Shown: positions 51,985 to 61,725 of the stretch, in pieces
Layout of the letters: each line of letters begins with the position of its first letter
Numbering within the stretch: the first letter of the stretch is position 1
From: Flavobacterium galactosidilyticum
GTDB taxonomy: Bacteria; Bacteroidota; Bacteroidia; Flavobacteriales; Flavobacteriaceae
Length of the DNA stretch: 64,000 nucleotides
Assembly (NCBI RefSeq): GCF_020911945.1
Contig: NZ_CP087135.1
Coordinates: 2,840,001-2,904,000, forward strand
Reading direction: 5' to 3'
The notes under the pieces: generated by a model
What the model was told of the DNA's origin: nothing
What the model saw: only the letters and a program-made list of their open reading frames with translations
Database searches by the model: none
Made by a program: the position numbers and the translations under genes

Positions 51985-53568
51985 TTAATTTATTAGTGGT
52001 AATTTTATTATGAAGGTACTTCCTTTTCCCTTTTCACTTTCAACATATACTTGACCGTTGTGGTCGTCAACTATTCTTTTTACATACGCTAAACCTAAAC
52101 CATGCCCTTTGACATTATGTATGTCACCTGTATGCTCTCTATAAAACTTTTCGAAAATTCTTTTCTGAGCTACTTTACTCATTCCAAGACCTTTATCTTT
52201 AACTTTTATAATGATCATATCTTTGATATTCTCAGTTATAATCTCAATTACAGGAACATTTGGTGAATATTTAATCGCATTTTCTAAAATATTTACAATC
52301 ACATTTGTAAAATGGACATCATTAATTAAAACTGTGTCCCTCAAAGCATCAAAATGCGTTGTGATTACTCCTTCTCTATCTTCTAAAATCAAATTAACAT
52401 GTTCAATGGCATCATTAATAATATCTTGAACATTATGCGATTCCTTAACAATATCTAATTCCTTCTTCTCTAATTTAGATATACGTAATACATTTTCAAC
52501 TTGCGCATGCATCCGTTTATTTTCATCTTTTATCATCTGCAAGTAGCGCAATACTTTTTCTTTATCATCAATTATCTTTGGGTTTCTAATCGCGTCTAAT
52601 GCTAAATTGATAGTTGCAATAGGCGTTTTAAACTCATGAGTCATATTATTAATGAAGTCATTTTTGATTTCAGAAATCTGACGTTGACGAATTAATTGAT
52701 TTAATGCGCTGCTATAAGCAATTAAAATAATTAATGTAAAAACTATTGATAGAACGGTAATACTAACTAACTCAGATAACAAAAATTTCTTTTTATAAGG
52801 AAAAGTAACTAACAGTTGGTATTTACTATTTCCTTCATTATCAGAAAAAACCGGAATAGAATAGGTTGCATTTTTATCGTACTTAAATTCAGCCGATTTT
52901 ACATTCGTTGCTAAATTATTACTGTAAACACTAAATTCAAACTTCGTATTCACTCCAGACTCTTCAAGTTCTTTTCGTATCAGTTTGGTTAAAGTTTCTT
53001 TTGAAACTCGTTCCTGAATTGGCAATGCAGCCGTAACATCTTTATAATATATCTCGAATGAAGCACTGTCTAGTGCATCAAGATTACCCATTTTTTCTAC
53101 TCGAACATCTGGTATCAAACTTTGCGAAACACCTGATTTATCAATAGAATTATCATTATAAACTTCTGTAGTTCTTTTAGAGCTAAAACTTCTAAATTTT
53201 TCGCTATCAAATTTTTTATCAAAGTACGTAGGCGAAATATTGAAATTTTCAGAAGTTATACTGTTAGAATAAACTATTGTTTTATTAGTTTTCGGATTCT
53301 TTTGAACATAATAGAATTCCGTTATCTCTTCTCTTTTTGGAATATTTCCTGTGCTATCCTTGTAATGATTTATTTTATCATAAAAACTATAAGCTTCTTG
53401 TTTTTGAATTTTATCAGCAACGTTTCCTAAAACTTGTTTAACATGAAGTTTGAATTGCTCATCATTATTCTTGAATGACGTATTAAACCAATACACCTGA
53501 ACAAGAATAATCCCAATTAGGGATAAGCTCATCAACAAAACAAGTAATCTAAAAAAAAGTTTATTCAT
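51985..53568 (-). CDS. sensor histidine kinase, partner of the downstream regulator
   Basis: A 527-residue membrane kinase. Transmembrane helices at about 7-27 and 263-287 enclose a periplasmic sensor region of about 235 residues without a known sensor fold. The H box NNMTHEFKTPIATIN puts the phosphorylated His at H311; the N box is NILENAIKYSP, and G boxes are DKGLGMS and GHGLGLAYVKRIV. A promoter box lies five bases before the ATG, so the message is probably leaderless. It heads the kinase-regulator operon. Confidence 0.93.
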   Translation of the reverse strand: MNKLFFRLLVLLMSLSLIGIILVQVYWFNTSFKNNDEQFKLHVKQVLGNVADKIQKQEAYSFYDKINHYKDSTGNIPKREEITEFYYVQKNPKTNKTIVYSNSITSENFNISPTYFDKKFDSEKFRSFSSKRTTEVYNDNSIDKSGVSQSLIPDVRVEKMGNLDALDSASFEIYYKDVTAALPIQERVSKETLTKLIRKELEESGVNTKFEFSVYSNNLATNVKSAEFKYDKNATYSIPVFSDNEGNSKYQLLVTFPYKKKFLLSELVSITVLSIVFTLIILIAYSSALNQLIRQRQISEIKNDFINNMTHEFKTPIATINLALDAIRNPKIIDDKEKVLRYLQMIKDENKRMHAQVENVLRISKLEKKELDIVKESHNVQDIINDAIEHVNLILEDREGVITTHFDALRDTVLINDVHFTNVIVNILENAIKYSPNVPVIEIITENIKDMIIIKVKDKGLGMSKVAQKRIFEKFYREHTGDIHNVKGHGLGLAYVKRIVDDHNGQVYVESEKGKGSTFIIKLPLIN

Positions 53569-53573
53569 CGAAA

Positions 53574-53581
53574 CAAAATTA
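53574..53581 (-). promoter_or_regulatory. promoter box abutting the kinase start
   Basis: Minus strand TAATTTTG, TTTCG, then ATG at 53568. No convincing TTG at 19 bp. Confidence 0.5.
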
Positions 53582-53639
53582 GTATTTTAACAATATAATT
53601 AATTATACATTAACCAAACATTAACACCTGCAAGGGTTT

Positions 53640-54224
53640 TTATTTAATCTTTAAAATTTTAAGAATTTCGTCCACTTTTTGTTTTGCAGTTTTAAGATCC
53701 TCATTTTCTATAACAAAATCACTCTTTGAAACTCGTTGCTCATCTGTCCACTGCGCTTCCATTCGCTTCAATATAAGTTCGCGACTGGTTTTGTCACGTT
53801 TCATCACACGCTCGATCCTAATATCTATAGGAGCTACGACAGTAATTATATAATCGCAGTTTAAGTAGTTTCCGCTTTCAAACAAAATTGCTGCTTCGTA
53901 AATGATAAAAGGAGCGCTCTTATTTTGCAAAAGCCACTCTTTAAAATCGCTTTTTACAGCAGGATGAATAATCGCATTTAATTCCTCTAATTTCTCAGGT
54001 TCGTTAAACACAATTTCAGCTAGTTTGGCTCTATTGAGTATCTCTTTGTCAAAAATAACTTCTCCAAATTTCTTTTTAATTGCATGTACAATTTCATGAG
54101 ACTCCATCAATTTTCTGGCCTGATCATCAGCAATATAGAGTGGAATACCAAAAGAATGCATATATTTGGCAATTGTAGTTTTCCCACTACCAATTCCACC
54201 TGTTAAACCTATAATTTTTGTCAT
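53640..54224 (-). CDS. coaE: dephospho-CoA kinase
   Basis: Last step of coenzyme A synthesis, phosphorylating the 3'-OH of dephospho-CoA. The 194-residue protein has the P-loop GLTGGIGSGKTTIAKYM at 6-22, then ADDQARKLME, HPAVKSDFKEWL and VMKRDKTSREL, typical of CoaE. It begins one base after the glycosyltransferase stop, so they are one transcript. coaBC, earlier in the same pathway, is at 59321-60532 in another operon. Confidence 0.94.
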   Translation of the reverse strand: MTKIIGLTGGIGSGKTTIAKYMHSFGIPLYIADDQARKLMESHEIVHAIKKKFGEVIFDKEILNRAKLAEIVFNEPEKLEELNAIIHPAVKSDFKEWLLQNKSAPFIIYEAAILFESGNYLNCDYIITVVAPIDIRIERVMKRDKTSRELILKRMEAQWTDEQRVSKSDFVIENEDLKTAKQKVDEILKILKIK

Positions 54225-54225
54225 A

Positions 54226-55227
54226 TTAAATCTTGAAAAATAATTCAGGGAAAGCCTCTTGTGGTTTCTGTTTTAAAACAATCACTTTAAAAAAAGATTT
54301 TATAAATCCGATGCCATAACCGTAAAACTGAATCCATACCGCGATAAGAGCGAAATAGCCAATTTTAATGCTCTTACTTTGGTAAGATGACACTAAGAAA
54401 AGTATTAAAAAGTATAAAAAATATAGCTGTAATAGATAATCAAAATTATAAATAAGCATTAGAAAAATAGATATAGCAAACCCAATAATAAAAACTGATG
54501 GAAAGAAAAAAGTAAGTTTATTATATTTAGGGTACCAACTATTTAATATAGGTCTTGCTTTTCCAAATTTATTTACCTGAACAGAGAATTTTTCCCAATC
54601 AATTCTTCTTTTATGATATACATACGCATTAGGAAACAATTTGGTTTCAAAACCAAGATTCCATAATCGTATTGAAAGATCTGGATCTTCACCTGGATGG
54701 ATGTTTCCAAATCCTTTTGATGCTTCAAAAGCTTTTTTAGACAATCCCATGTTAAAACTTCGCGGCTGAAACTTCCCTATTTTTTCAGAGCCGCCTCGAA
54801 TTCCTCCAGTAGTAAGAAAAGAGGTCATTGCGAAATTAATTGCTTTTTGTTTATCTGAAAAACTATCCAAAGCCCTGTCCGGGCCTCCAAAACAGTCTAC
54901 ATAATTTTGCTTCAAGGCTTTATCAACTTCTGTCAAATAATCTTGTGGAATGATACAATCCGAATCAAAAATTATAAAGTATTCACCTTTAGCCATTTTC
55001 ATTCCGTAGTTCCTAGAATCTCCAGGCCCTGAATTTTCCTTAAAATAATAAGATATATCAAGTCGGTCAGCATAATTTTGAGCAATATTTTTACATAATA
55101 AACTAGAACCATCTTCTACAAGCACAATTTCGAATGTTTCTTTGTATGTTGAATGAGTTAAACTCTCTAAAAGTTCATCAACTTCATCTGGACGATTGTA
55201 AACAGGGATTATTAAGGAAAATAACAT
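54226..55227 (-). CDS. family 2 glycosyltransferase, membrane-anchored
   Basis: A 333-residue GT-A enzyme. The N-terminus FSLIIPVYNRPDEVDELLES binds the nucleotide sugar; EYFIIFDSDCIIP near 87-99 has the DxD-type acidic motif, and the ED in HPGEDPDLSIRLW near 178 is the probable base. Two or three transmembrane helices follow at about 240-315. It would make a cell-surface glycan or glycolipid. It is directly upstream of coaE. The sugar is not known. Confidence 0.88.
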   Translation of the reverse strand: MLFSLIIPVYNRPDEVDELLESLTHSTYKETFEIVLVEDGSSLLCKNIAQNYADRLDISYYFKENSGPGDSRNYGMKMAKGEYFIIFDSDCIIPQDYLTEVDKALKQNYVDCFGGPDRALDSFSDKQKAINFAMTSFLTTGGIRGGSEKIGKFQPRSFNMGLSKKAFEASKGFGNIHPGEDPDLSIRLWNLGFETKLFPNAYVYHKRRIDWEKFSVQVNKFGKARPILNSWYPKYNKLTFFFPSVFIIGFAISIFLMLIYNFDYLLQLYFLYFLILFLVSSYQSKSIKIGYFALIAVWIQFYGYGIGFIKSFFKVIVLKQKPQEAFPELFFKI

Positions 55228-55276
55228 AAGTTAGATTGGTTATTATTTTTATTTTTTAACGAATTGAAAATTTTAA

Positions 55277-55284
55277 CAAATGTA
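55277..55284 (-). promoter_or_regulatory. candidate -7 box of the GT2-coaE operon
   Basis: Minus strand TACATTTG, 49 bp before the ATG at 55227. A TTG lies 23 bp upstream of the box, at the long end of the range. Confidence 0.5.
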
Positions 55285-55296
55285 ATCTTTATCCAT

Positions 55297-55328
55297 AAAA
55301 AAACCACCAACTAGAAGTTGATGGTTTT
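55297..55328 (-). terminator. terminator of fabV
   Basis: On the minus strand AACCATCAACT, TCT, AGTTGGTGGTT form an 11-bp stem with one U-G pair, then seven Ts. The promoter of the next operon lies immediately after it. Confidence 0.82.
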
Positions 55329-55380
55329 GAAATAATTATTATCATTATTTAAGCAATCCGTAAGTGGAACCAAGTTTAAC

Positions 55381-56571
55381 TTACGCTATGCTTTCAATAT
55401 TTACTACTTCGTTTGTCTCTGTGTTATAATCCACTCCTTCAACATCAAAACCAAATAGATTGTAGAAATCTTTTCTGTATCCTTCTAAATCGCCTATTTC
55501 AGCTAAGTTTTCGGTAACAGCTACATTCCATAATTTAGCAACTTTCTCCTGAACATCAGCACGCATTTCTAAATCATCAATACGGATTCTTCCCTTTTCA
55601 TCAACAGGAACTTCAGTACCAGCATACAATCTATCTTGATACAAACGCTGAATTTGCTCAATACAACCTTCATGAATTCCTTCTTCTTTCATTATTTTAT
55701 ACAATAATGATATATACAACGGAATAACTGGAATTGCAGAACTTGCTTGAGTAACTAATGCTTTATTCACTGAAACGAATGCTTTACCATTAATGTTAGC
55801 TAATTTTTCAGTAATTGCAAATGCTGTAGCTTCAAGATGATCTTTAGCGCGTCCTATTGTTCCCTTTCTATAAACTGCTTCGGTTAATGATGGCCCTATA
55901 TAAGAATAAGCAACCGTTGTAGCACCTGCAGCTAATAAATTTTCAGCTTGTAAAGCATCAATCCACATTGACCAATCTTCACCGCCCATTACAGCAACCG
56001 TGTTTTCTATATCTCCCTCACCACTTGGTTGAATCGATATTTCAGAAACTTTCCCTGAGTGAAAATCAACAGTTTTGTTAGTAAACACATCTCCTATTGG
56101 TTTCAAAACTGAACGATGCAAAACTCCTGTTTCAGGATTCATACGAACTGGCGAAGCCAAACTATATATTACTAAATCAACCTGACCTAAATCAGCTTTA
56201 ATTAAGTCTAGTGTTTGTTTTTTTATTTCATTTGAAAAAGCATCTCCATTAATACTTTTTGCATAGATTCCAGCTTTATGAGCTTCTGTTTCAAAAGCAG
56301 CAGAATTATACCAACCAGGTGAAGCCGTTTTACCTTCAGCAGGTTCTTTTTCAAAAAACACACCTATCGTTGCTGCATTAGATCCAAAAGCACTTGTAAT
56401 TCTAGAAGCTAGACCAAAACCGGTTGATCCTCCAATTACTAATACCTTTTTTGCGCCGTCAATAGCTCCTTTAGATTTTATATATGCTATCTGATTTTTA
56501 ACATTTTGCGCGCATCCGTCCGGGTGAGATGTAGTGCAAATAAATCCTCTCATTCTAGGTTCTATAATCAT
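55381..56571 (-). CDS. fabV: trans-2-enoyl-CoA/enoyl-ACP reductase, FabV type
   Basis: Reduces the enoyl thioester in fatty-acid synthesis with NADH. The 396-residue protein begins MIIEPRMRGFICTTSHPDGC, and VLVIGGSTGFGLASRI (44-59) is the dinucleotide site. The FabV active site Y-x8-K is Y234 and K243 in AVYRKGTIGRAKDHLEA. FabV enzymes are larger than FabI and, as a family, poorly inhibited by triclosan. A full promoter lies just upstream, overlapping the end of recN, and a terminator follows. Confidence 0.95.
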   Translation of the reverse strand: MIIEPRMRGFICTTSHPDGCAQNVKNQIAYIKSKGAIDGAKKVLVIGGSTGFGLASRITSAFGSNAATIGVFFEKEPAEGKTASPGWYNSAAFETEAHKAGIYAKSINGDAFSNEIKKQTLDLIKADLGQVDLVIYSLASPVRMNPETGVLHRSVLKPIGDVFTNKTVDFHSGKVSEISIQPSGEGDIENTVAVMGGEDWSMWIDALQAENLLAAGATTVAYSYIGPSLTEAVYRKGTIGRAKDHLEATAFAITEKLANINGKAFVSVNKALVTQASSAIPVIPLYISLLYKIMKEEGIHEGCIEQIQRLYQDRLYAGTEVPVDEKGRIRIDDLEMRADVQEKVAKLWNVAVTENLAEIGDLEGYRKDFYNLFGFDVEGVDYNTETNEVVNIESIA

Positions 56572-56640
56572 ATGTGCTTATTCTTTAAATTTAATTTCTG
56601 TGTAATTTTTTAATTTTTTCGAACTGTTTTCAAAAGAAAA

Positions 56641-56670
56641 CAAATATAAAGGAAAATATTAGTTGAGCAA
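56641..56670 (-). promoter_or_regulatory. fabV promoter (TTG-N19-TATATTTG)
   Basis: Minus strand TTG at 56670-56668, exactly 19 bp, then TATATTTG at 56648-56641. The TTG lies within the last codons of recN. The leader would be about 65 nt. Confidence 0.7.
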
Positions 56671-58311
56671 GGCTTTTGCATGATTTAAGGCGGATTCAGA
56701 AACAATAGTTCCTGACAACATTTGCGCAATTTCCACTACTCTTTCCTCCTCGCTCAATAACTTTAGTTCTGATTGTGTGTCGTCACCAACAGTAGATTTA
56801 GATACTTTGAAATGCGCATCACCTTTAGCAGCGATTTGAGGCAAATGCGTGATGGCAAAAATTTGCATTTCGGCACTCATTTCCTTCATTATTTCTCCCA
56901 TTCTAATTGCAATTTCCCCAGAAACACCCGTGTCTATTTCATCAAAAATTAATGTTGGTAATTTTGAATACTGTGCCAATATAGCTTTAACAGCCAACAT
57001 AATTCGTGACATTTCTCCACCAGAAGCAACTTTTTTAAGTAAGCCAAAATCAGTCCCTTTATTTGCCGAAAATAAAAATTGAAGTTCATCTTTTCCGTTT
57101 AGAAAATAAGTTTCGCTGGAAGAAACATCAATTTTAAATCGAACATTTGGCATTCCCAATGTTTCTAAAATTGAAATTAATTTATTTGATAAAACTGGAA
57201 TCGCTTGTAATCTATTGCTATGAATTATCTCTGAATATTGATCTAATTCTATTCTATTCTGATCTATACTACTTGTCAGTACAACGATTTCCTCGTCGAT
57301 ATTTTCAAGTTCTAAAACTAAATTTTCTAGGTTATTTTGAATTTGCAACAATTCATCAACTGAACTAACTTGATGCTTTTTTTGCAAATTATAAATAACT
57401 TGTAACTTTTGACTAATTAAATCTAATTGTTCAGGATCATTGATAAGCTTGTCCGAACAGCGATTCATTTCTGCAGCAATATCATCAAATTCAATCGTTA
57501 CGCTTGAAATTCTCTCTAACAACGAGCTATAATCTGTGGAAAAAGAAGCGATTTTTTGCAGTGAAACTTTAATTTCTTTCAGATTATTCATTACTCCTAT
57601 CTGCTCTTCATTGGCTATAGCCAAAGCTTTATCAATAGATTCTTTGATCGTTTCTACATTATTCAATTTCTCAAAATCAGCTTCTAAAATCTCTTGTTCC
57701 CCTGATTTTAATTGCGCTGCAACCAATTCGTCTAATAAAAACGTATTGTACTCTTGCTCTTTCTTAGATTCGCTAAGCTTTTTAAGCAACTCGTTCAATT
57801 TAGACTTATCAGCTTTATAGCTTTTTAGAAGTGTATGATATTCTAATATCGTTTCTTTATTATTAGAAATGGCATCAATAATCTTGAACTGCACATTTTC
57901 ATCTGAAAGTTCTTGGGTTTGCTGTTGCGAATGTATATCTATTAAAAACAAACTCAATTCTTGAAGTTCTTGAAGATTTACTGGACTATCATTTATAAAT
58001 GCTCTTGATTTACCCGAAGGAAGAATCTCACGTCTGATGATAGTTTCAGCATCATAATCTAAATCATTAACTTCAAAAAATGGTAAAAGATTGTATTTCC
58101 CTATCTCAAAATGCGCTTCAATAATACATTTTTCCTCTTTGTTTTTTAAAGAAGTTAAGTCGGCTCTCTTTCCCAATACAAGTCCAATTGCACCTAAAAT
58201 AATCGATTTTCCAGCGCCTGTTTCTCCAGTAATAGTAGAAAAACCTTTGGAAAAATCAATTGACAATTTTTCAATTAATGCATAGTTTTTTATCGAAAGT
58301 GACGTTATCAT
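56659..58311 (-). CDS. recN: DNA repair protein RecN
   Basis: SMC-like ATPase for double-strand-break repair. The 550-residue protein has the N-terminal Walker A TITGETGAGKSIILGAIGLV (27-46), two long coiled-coil arms (about 150-370) and a C-terminal head with LKKVASGGEMSRIMLAVKAI as the ABC signature and LIFDEIDTGVSGEIAIRM as Walker B. The last gene of the bamD-rpoZ-coaBC-DUF4835-recN run, 54 bp behind the DUF4835 gene. Confidence 0.95.
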   Translation of the reverse strand: MITSLSIKNYALIEKLSIDFSKGFSTITGETGAGKSIILGAIGLVLGKRADLTSLKNKEEKCIIEAHFEIGKYNLLPFFEVNDLDYDAETIIRREILPSGKSRAFINDSPVNLQELQELSLFLIDIHSQQQTQELSDENVQFKIIDAISNNKETILEYHTLLKSYKADKSKLNELLKKLSESKKEQEYNTFLLDELVAAQLKSGEQEILEADFEKLNNVETIKESIDKALAIANEEQIGVMNNLKEIKVSLQKIASFSTDYSSLLERISSVTIEFDDIAAEMNRCSDKLINDPEQLDLISQKLQVIYNLQKKHQVSSVDELLQIQNNLENLVLELENIDEEIVVLTSSIDQNRIELDQYSEIIHSNRLQAIPVLSNKLISILETLGMPNVRFKIDVSSSETYFLNGKDELQFLFSANKGTDFGLLKKVASGGEMSRIMLAVKAILAQYSKLPTLIFDEIDTGVSGEIAIRMGEIMKEMSAEMQIFAITHLPQIAAKGDAHFKVSKSTVGDDTQSELKLLSEEERVVEIAQMLSGTIVSESALNHAKALLN

Positions 58312-58365
58312 TTGTGTTTAATTTTGGGTAATAAAAACGAGAGTAGGACTAAATTATAATAAAAA

Positions 58366-59250
58366 TTAATATTTTATCATCGCCCATTTGCTCGAGTTCA
58401 ACGGAGAAATACTATTCAAATTTTCTGTTAAGTCAGACACAGTAATACTAGGTCCACCAGAAAATATAGAAACTATTTCATCTGATTTAGCATCAAGAAA
58501 TACACGTGTTAAAAACGCATTAGGTCGTAAAGCATTTAGATTTGATAGCTTCTCTATTGAAGTTTTTATTTTTTCTTTAGCCATTTTCAAATCCTTAGTC
58601 ATCAGATCCAAGCCTGAATGGTATTCGAAAGCAGCAGCTCTAACTAGTTTAAATGTTGGCGATAGGAGATCATTTATCAAAAAATAACGTGTTTGATAAC
58701 CATCACTTTGACTCCATCCTATTGAACCGCCTTGTTGGGCAACATTAGCAATATTTTGCGCAATTTCAAAATTAGGAGTTCCAGATTCTAGAACGAATGT
58801 ATCTGAATCCATTGCTATTATTAAATTACTATAAAAAGCTAACACTGAAACAAGATTTGAATCAAAAGTGTTGGGATTAAATTGAAGATTTTCAAATTCC
58901 GTATATCTAAAATTAAAATCTTTATCATTAAAATTTAATACCGGGGACGAATACGACGAATTATAAATTGGTCTAGAAGATTGTACTTGAATCGTAGCTG
59001 TAAATTGATCGGAATTCATTGCAGAGATAGTGATATACATCGAGCAATTAATTTTTTCATTTTGTTTTACACTAGTTCCTGTCCAATCAGTTTTATTAAC
59101 AAACTCACTTATTGAAGTTTCTAAAGTCTTATACACTTTTTGGTTTGTAGCTCCTAATCGCTGTGCATCGACTGTCACCGTACAATTAAGTTGCTGCGCT
59201 TGAGCGATTCCAATAGTAAAAAGTAGCAATAAAGTAAATAATTTATTCAT
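58366..59250 (-). CDS. DUF4835 family secreted protein
   Basis: A 294-residue protein from the ATG at 59250; the start is placed there because MNKLFTLLLLFTIGIAQAQ is a good signal peptide, whereas a frame open to 59331 adds residues before it. The mature protein is beta-rich at first (LNCTVTVDAQRL, CSMYITISAMNSDQFTATIQ) and helical later (LKMAKEKIKTSIEKLSNL). DUF4835 is found in Bacteroidetes between coaBC and recN; its function is unknown, with cell-envelope location likely. Confidence 0.87.
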   Translation of the reverse strand: MNKLFTLLLLFTIGIAQAQQLNCTVTVDAQRLGATNQKVYKTLETSISEFVNKTDWTGTSVKQNEKINCSMYITISAMNSDQFTATIQVQSSRPIYNSSYSSPVLNFNDKDFNFRYTEFENLQFNPNTFDSNLVSVLAFYSNLIIAMDSDTFVLESGTPNFEIAQNIANVAQQGGSIGWSQSDGYQTRYFLINDLLSPTFKLVRAAAFEYHSGLDLMTKDLKMAKEKIKTSIEKLSNLNALRPNAFLTRVFLDAKSDEIVSIFSGGPSITVSDLTENLNSISPLNSSKWAMIKY

Positions 59251-59320
59251 TTCTAGTTTTGTATTTTTCAGTTTTGTTAAAACAATAGCGACTATCTTAG
59301 TGCAATTTACTTTAACGAGT

Positions 59321-60532
59321 TTACATTTCAAAATGCTTCATTATTTTGCTTAGAATATCATCAGCAACTGCTTCTTTAGATTTTAATTCCATCTCTTCGA
59401 CAAAGAAATTCTTATCAATAAAAGTAACTTTATTAGTCGCTTTTCCAAAACCAGCACCTTCATCTTGCAATGAATTCAGAACTATCAAATCTAGGTTTTT
59501 TTTCTGGATTTTCAGCTTTGCATTCTCAATTTCATTTTCTGTTTCTAATGCAAAGCCAATCAGAAACTGATTTTTCTTTTCTAAACCTAGCGAAGTCAAG
59601 ATATCTTTAGTTTTTTCGAGTTCGATCACAAAACTATCTGCAGCCTTTTTAATCTTTTGCAACGCTACATTTTTCGGCTTGTAATCTGCAACTGCTGCCG
59701 CAGCTATTACAACATCAACATCAGCATAAAACTGATGACAAGCTTGATACATTTCCTCGGCAGAAATTACTGGAATAATATTAATGAGCGAATTTGAAAC
59801 TTTACAATGTGTAGGTCCAGAAATTAAAATTACTGAAGCTCCTAAACTTGCTGCACTACTCGCTATATCAAAACCCATTTTACCCGAAGAATGATTTCCT
59901 ACAAAACGCACAGGATCGATTGCTTCGTATGTAGGACCAGCAGTGATCAGTATTTTTTTTCCTTTAAGAGGTAGTTTTCTATTTAAATCATCTTCAATAA
60001 AAGCCACAATATGTTCGGGTTCAGCCATTCTTCCTTCACCAGATAATCCGCTTGCTAATTCGCCACTTTCAGCAGGGATCATGATATTACCATATTGATT
60101 TAGTAAAGTAAAATTAGCGATTGTAGAGGCATGTTTATACATGTCTAAATCCATTGCAGGCGCAAAATAAACGGGACATTTAGCTGATAAATAAGTAGCA
60201 ATTAAAAGATTGTCACAGCTGCCATTTGTCATTTTAGACAAGGTATTTGCTGTAGCTGGAGCAATTATCATTAAATCAGCCCAAAGTGCTAATTCAACAT
60301 GATTGTTCCATTTTTCATTTTCGTCATCCTGATTGTAAAAACTGGAAAAAACAGGGTTTTTAGATAAGGTAGATAACGTAAGTGGAGTTATAAAATCCTT
60401 AGAAGCAGGTGTCATTATCACCTGGACATGTGCACCTGCTTTTATGAAAAGTCGTACTAATGATGCTGTTTTATACGCTGCAATTCCACCAGAAATTCCT
60501 AGTAAAATTTTCTTACCGCTTAAAACTGACAT
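59321..60532 (-). CDS. coaBC: bifunctional phosphopantothenoylcysteine decarboxylase/phosphopantothenate-cysteine ligase
   Basis: Two consecutive steps of coenzyme A synthesis. From the ATG at 60532 it has 403 residues, beginning MSVLSGKKILLGISGGIAAYK; an upstream ATG at 60574 would overlap rpoZ. The FMN-binding CoaC part (1-180) has the catalytic His in WNNHVELALWADL and the PAMDLDMYKH segment. The CoaB part (190-403) has LITAGPTYEAIDPVRFVGN, HSSGKMGFDIA and AAAVADYKP. It is seven bases behind rpoZ. Confidence 0.95.
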   Translation of the reverse strand: MSVLSGKKILLGISGGIAAYKTASLVRLFIKAGAHVQVIMTPASKDFITPLTLSTLSKNPVFSSFYNQDDENEKWNNHVELALWADLMIIAPATANTLSKMTNGSCDNLLIATYLSAKCPVYFAPAMDLDMYKHASTIANFTLLNQYGNIMIPAESGELASGLSGEGRMAEPEHIVAFIEDDLNRKLPLKGKKILITAGPTYEAIDPVRFVGNHSSGKMGFDIASSAASLGASVILISGPTHCKVSNSLINIIPVISAEEMYQACHQFYADVDVVIAAAAVADYKPKNVALQKIKKAADSFVIELEKTKDILTSLGLEKKNQFLIGFALETENEIENAKLKIQKKNLDLIVLNSLQDEGAGFGKATNKVTFIDKNFFVEEMELKSKEAVADDILSKIMKHFEM

Positions 60533-60539
60533 CGTACAA

Positions 60540-60857
60540 TTATTTATTAGAATCTCTGTGGTAGATTTTACCATCTAACCATTCTTGAACCGCTAAAGCG
60601 TGTGGTTTAGGTAACTTTTCGTAAAATTTAGAAACCTCAATTTGTTCTTTATTTTCAAAAACTTCTTCAAGACTGTCATTATATGTAGCAAATTCTTCCA
60701 ATTTCTCTGTCAATTCTTTTTTGATTTCAGAGTTGATTTGGTTTGCTCTTTTAGCCATAATGGTTATCGCTTCATACACATTACCAGTAGGTTCTTCAAT
60801 AACAGTTTTATTGTATGTTATTGTATTTACTGGAGCATTCGTCTTTTTTAAATCCAT
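60540..60857 (-). CDS. rpoZ: RNA polymerase omega subunit (RpoZ/Rpb6-like)
   Basis: A 105-residue protein in the place where Bacteroidetes keep omega. The core TGNVYEAITIMAKRANQIN (about 24-42) matches the Rpb6/omega fold that holds the beta-prime subunit; the C-terminal half with LPKPHALAVQEWLDGKIYH is a lineage feature. It starts eight bases after bamD and ends seven before coaBC, so it is surely cotranscribed. Omega here is identified by context plus the short motif. Confidence 0.88.
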   Translation of the reverse strand: MDLKKTNAPVNTITYNKTVIEEPTGNVYEAITIMAKRANQINSEIKKELTEKLEEFATYNDSLEEVFENKEQIEVSKFYEKLPKPHALAVQEWLDGKIYHRDSNK

Positions 60858-60865
60858 GACTTTAT

Positions 60866-61660
60866 TTATTTAGTAAATTTTTGTAAATCTTTTTCTATTC
60901 GTACTAACATTTCGTCAGCTACTTTTTTGTATTTTGTTTCTGCATTAAACTTCATCAAACTTGCTTGAGCTGCTTTAGCAACAAGTAAACGCTCTTCCAT
61001 TTTTGAAGGAATACTATTTATCCCTAACTGATAGGCAGAATCTAATTTGTAAAACAATGCATCTTCTTTGAAAGGTGTTCCAGGATAATCAGCAACAAAA
61101 TTATCTAAGGCAACAATAGCTGATTTAAAATCAGATATCGTATTGTATCCCTTGGCATTTTCGAACACTTTCTTTTCTAGTTTTTCACTTAGCGCTTTTA
61201 CAGTTGCATTAGCTTCAACTAAATATTCTGTTTGCGGATAGTTATCAATAAATGTTTGTAATTTATCTAATGCTTTGTTTGTATCAGTTTGATCTAAACT
61301 ATAAACTGGAGACAACATAGAATAACTTTTTGCACCTAAATATGCAGCTTCTTGTTGTTTTTCACTTTTAGGATATCCAGAAACAAAACTTTCAAACTGA
61401 TAACCTGAAAGTGTGTATTGTTTTGTTCTGTAATACGATTGAGCAAACATGTAAAACAATTTTTCCGCTTGAGGTTTTCCTCTGTAAGCTGGAGCAATTT
61501 GTTCAAAAATACGAATCGCTTTAGAATATTTACCAGCATCGTATAATTTAGTAGCCATATCAAACTTGACAGCTACATCTTCGGATTTTAATGCTTTTTG
61601 GTACTCGTTGCAAGAACTAAAGACCGCAACAAGAAGTAATAGAGATATTATTTTTTTCAT
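60866..61660 (-). CDS. bamD: outer-membrane assembly lipoprotein BamD
   Basis: Part of the BAM complex that folds beta-barrel proteins into the outer membrane. The 264-residue protein has a lipoprotein signal MKKIISLLLLVAVFSSC with Cys17 lipidated, followed by five tetratricopeptide repeats, for example KLYDAGKYSKAIRIFEQIAP and KAEQ-like PQAEKLFYMFAQSYYRTKQY. SFVSGYPKSEKQQEAAYLGA is the typical BamD wording. It heads its operon behind a strong promoter with a 5' hairpin. Confidence 0.93.
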   Translation of the reverse strand: MKKIISLLLLVAVFSSCNEYQKALKSEDVAVKFDMATKLYDAGKYSKAIRIFEQIAPAYRGKPQAEKLFYMFAQSYYRTKQYTLSGYQFESFVSGYPKSEKQQEAAYLGAKSYSMLSPVYSLDQTDTNKALDKLQTFIDNYPQTEYLVEANATVKALSEKLEKKVFENAKGYNTISDFKSAIVALDNFVADYPGTPFKEDALFYKLDSAYQLGINSIPSKMEERLLVAKAAQASLMKFNAETKYKKVADEMLVRIEKDLQKFTK

Positions 61661-61709
61661 TTTTTTACTTTTATTATGATTCCATGCTAGAAACTGCCTA
61701 CGAAATCAT

Positions 61710-61723
61710 ACCGAAGTTTCGGT
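61710..61723 (-). promoter_or_regulatory. hairpin at the 5' end of the bamD transcript
   Basis: Minus strand ACCGAAACTTCGGT, a 6-bp-arm dyad directly behind the promoter box (three bases after it). It could protect the mRNA end or be an operator. Confidence 0.5.
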
Positions 61724-61725
61724 GG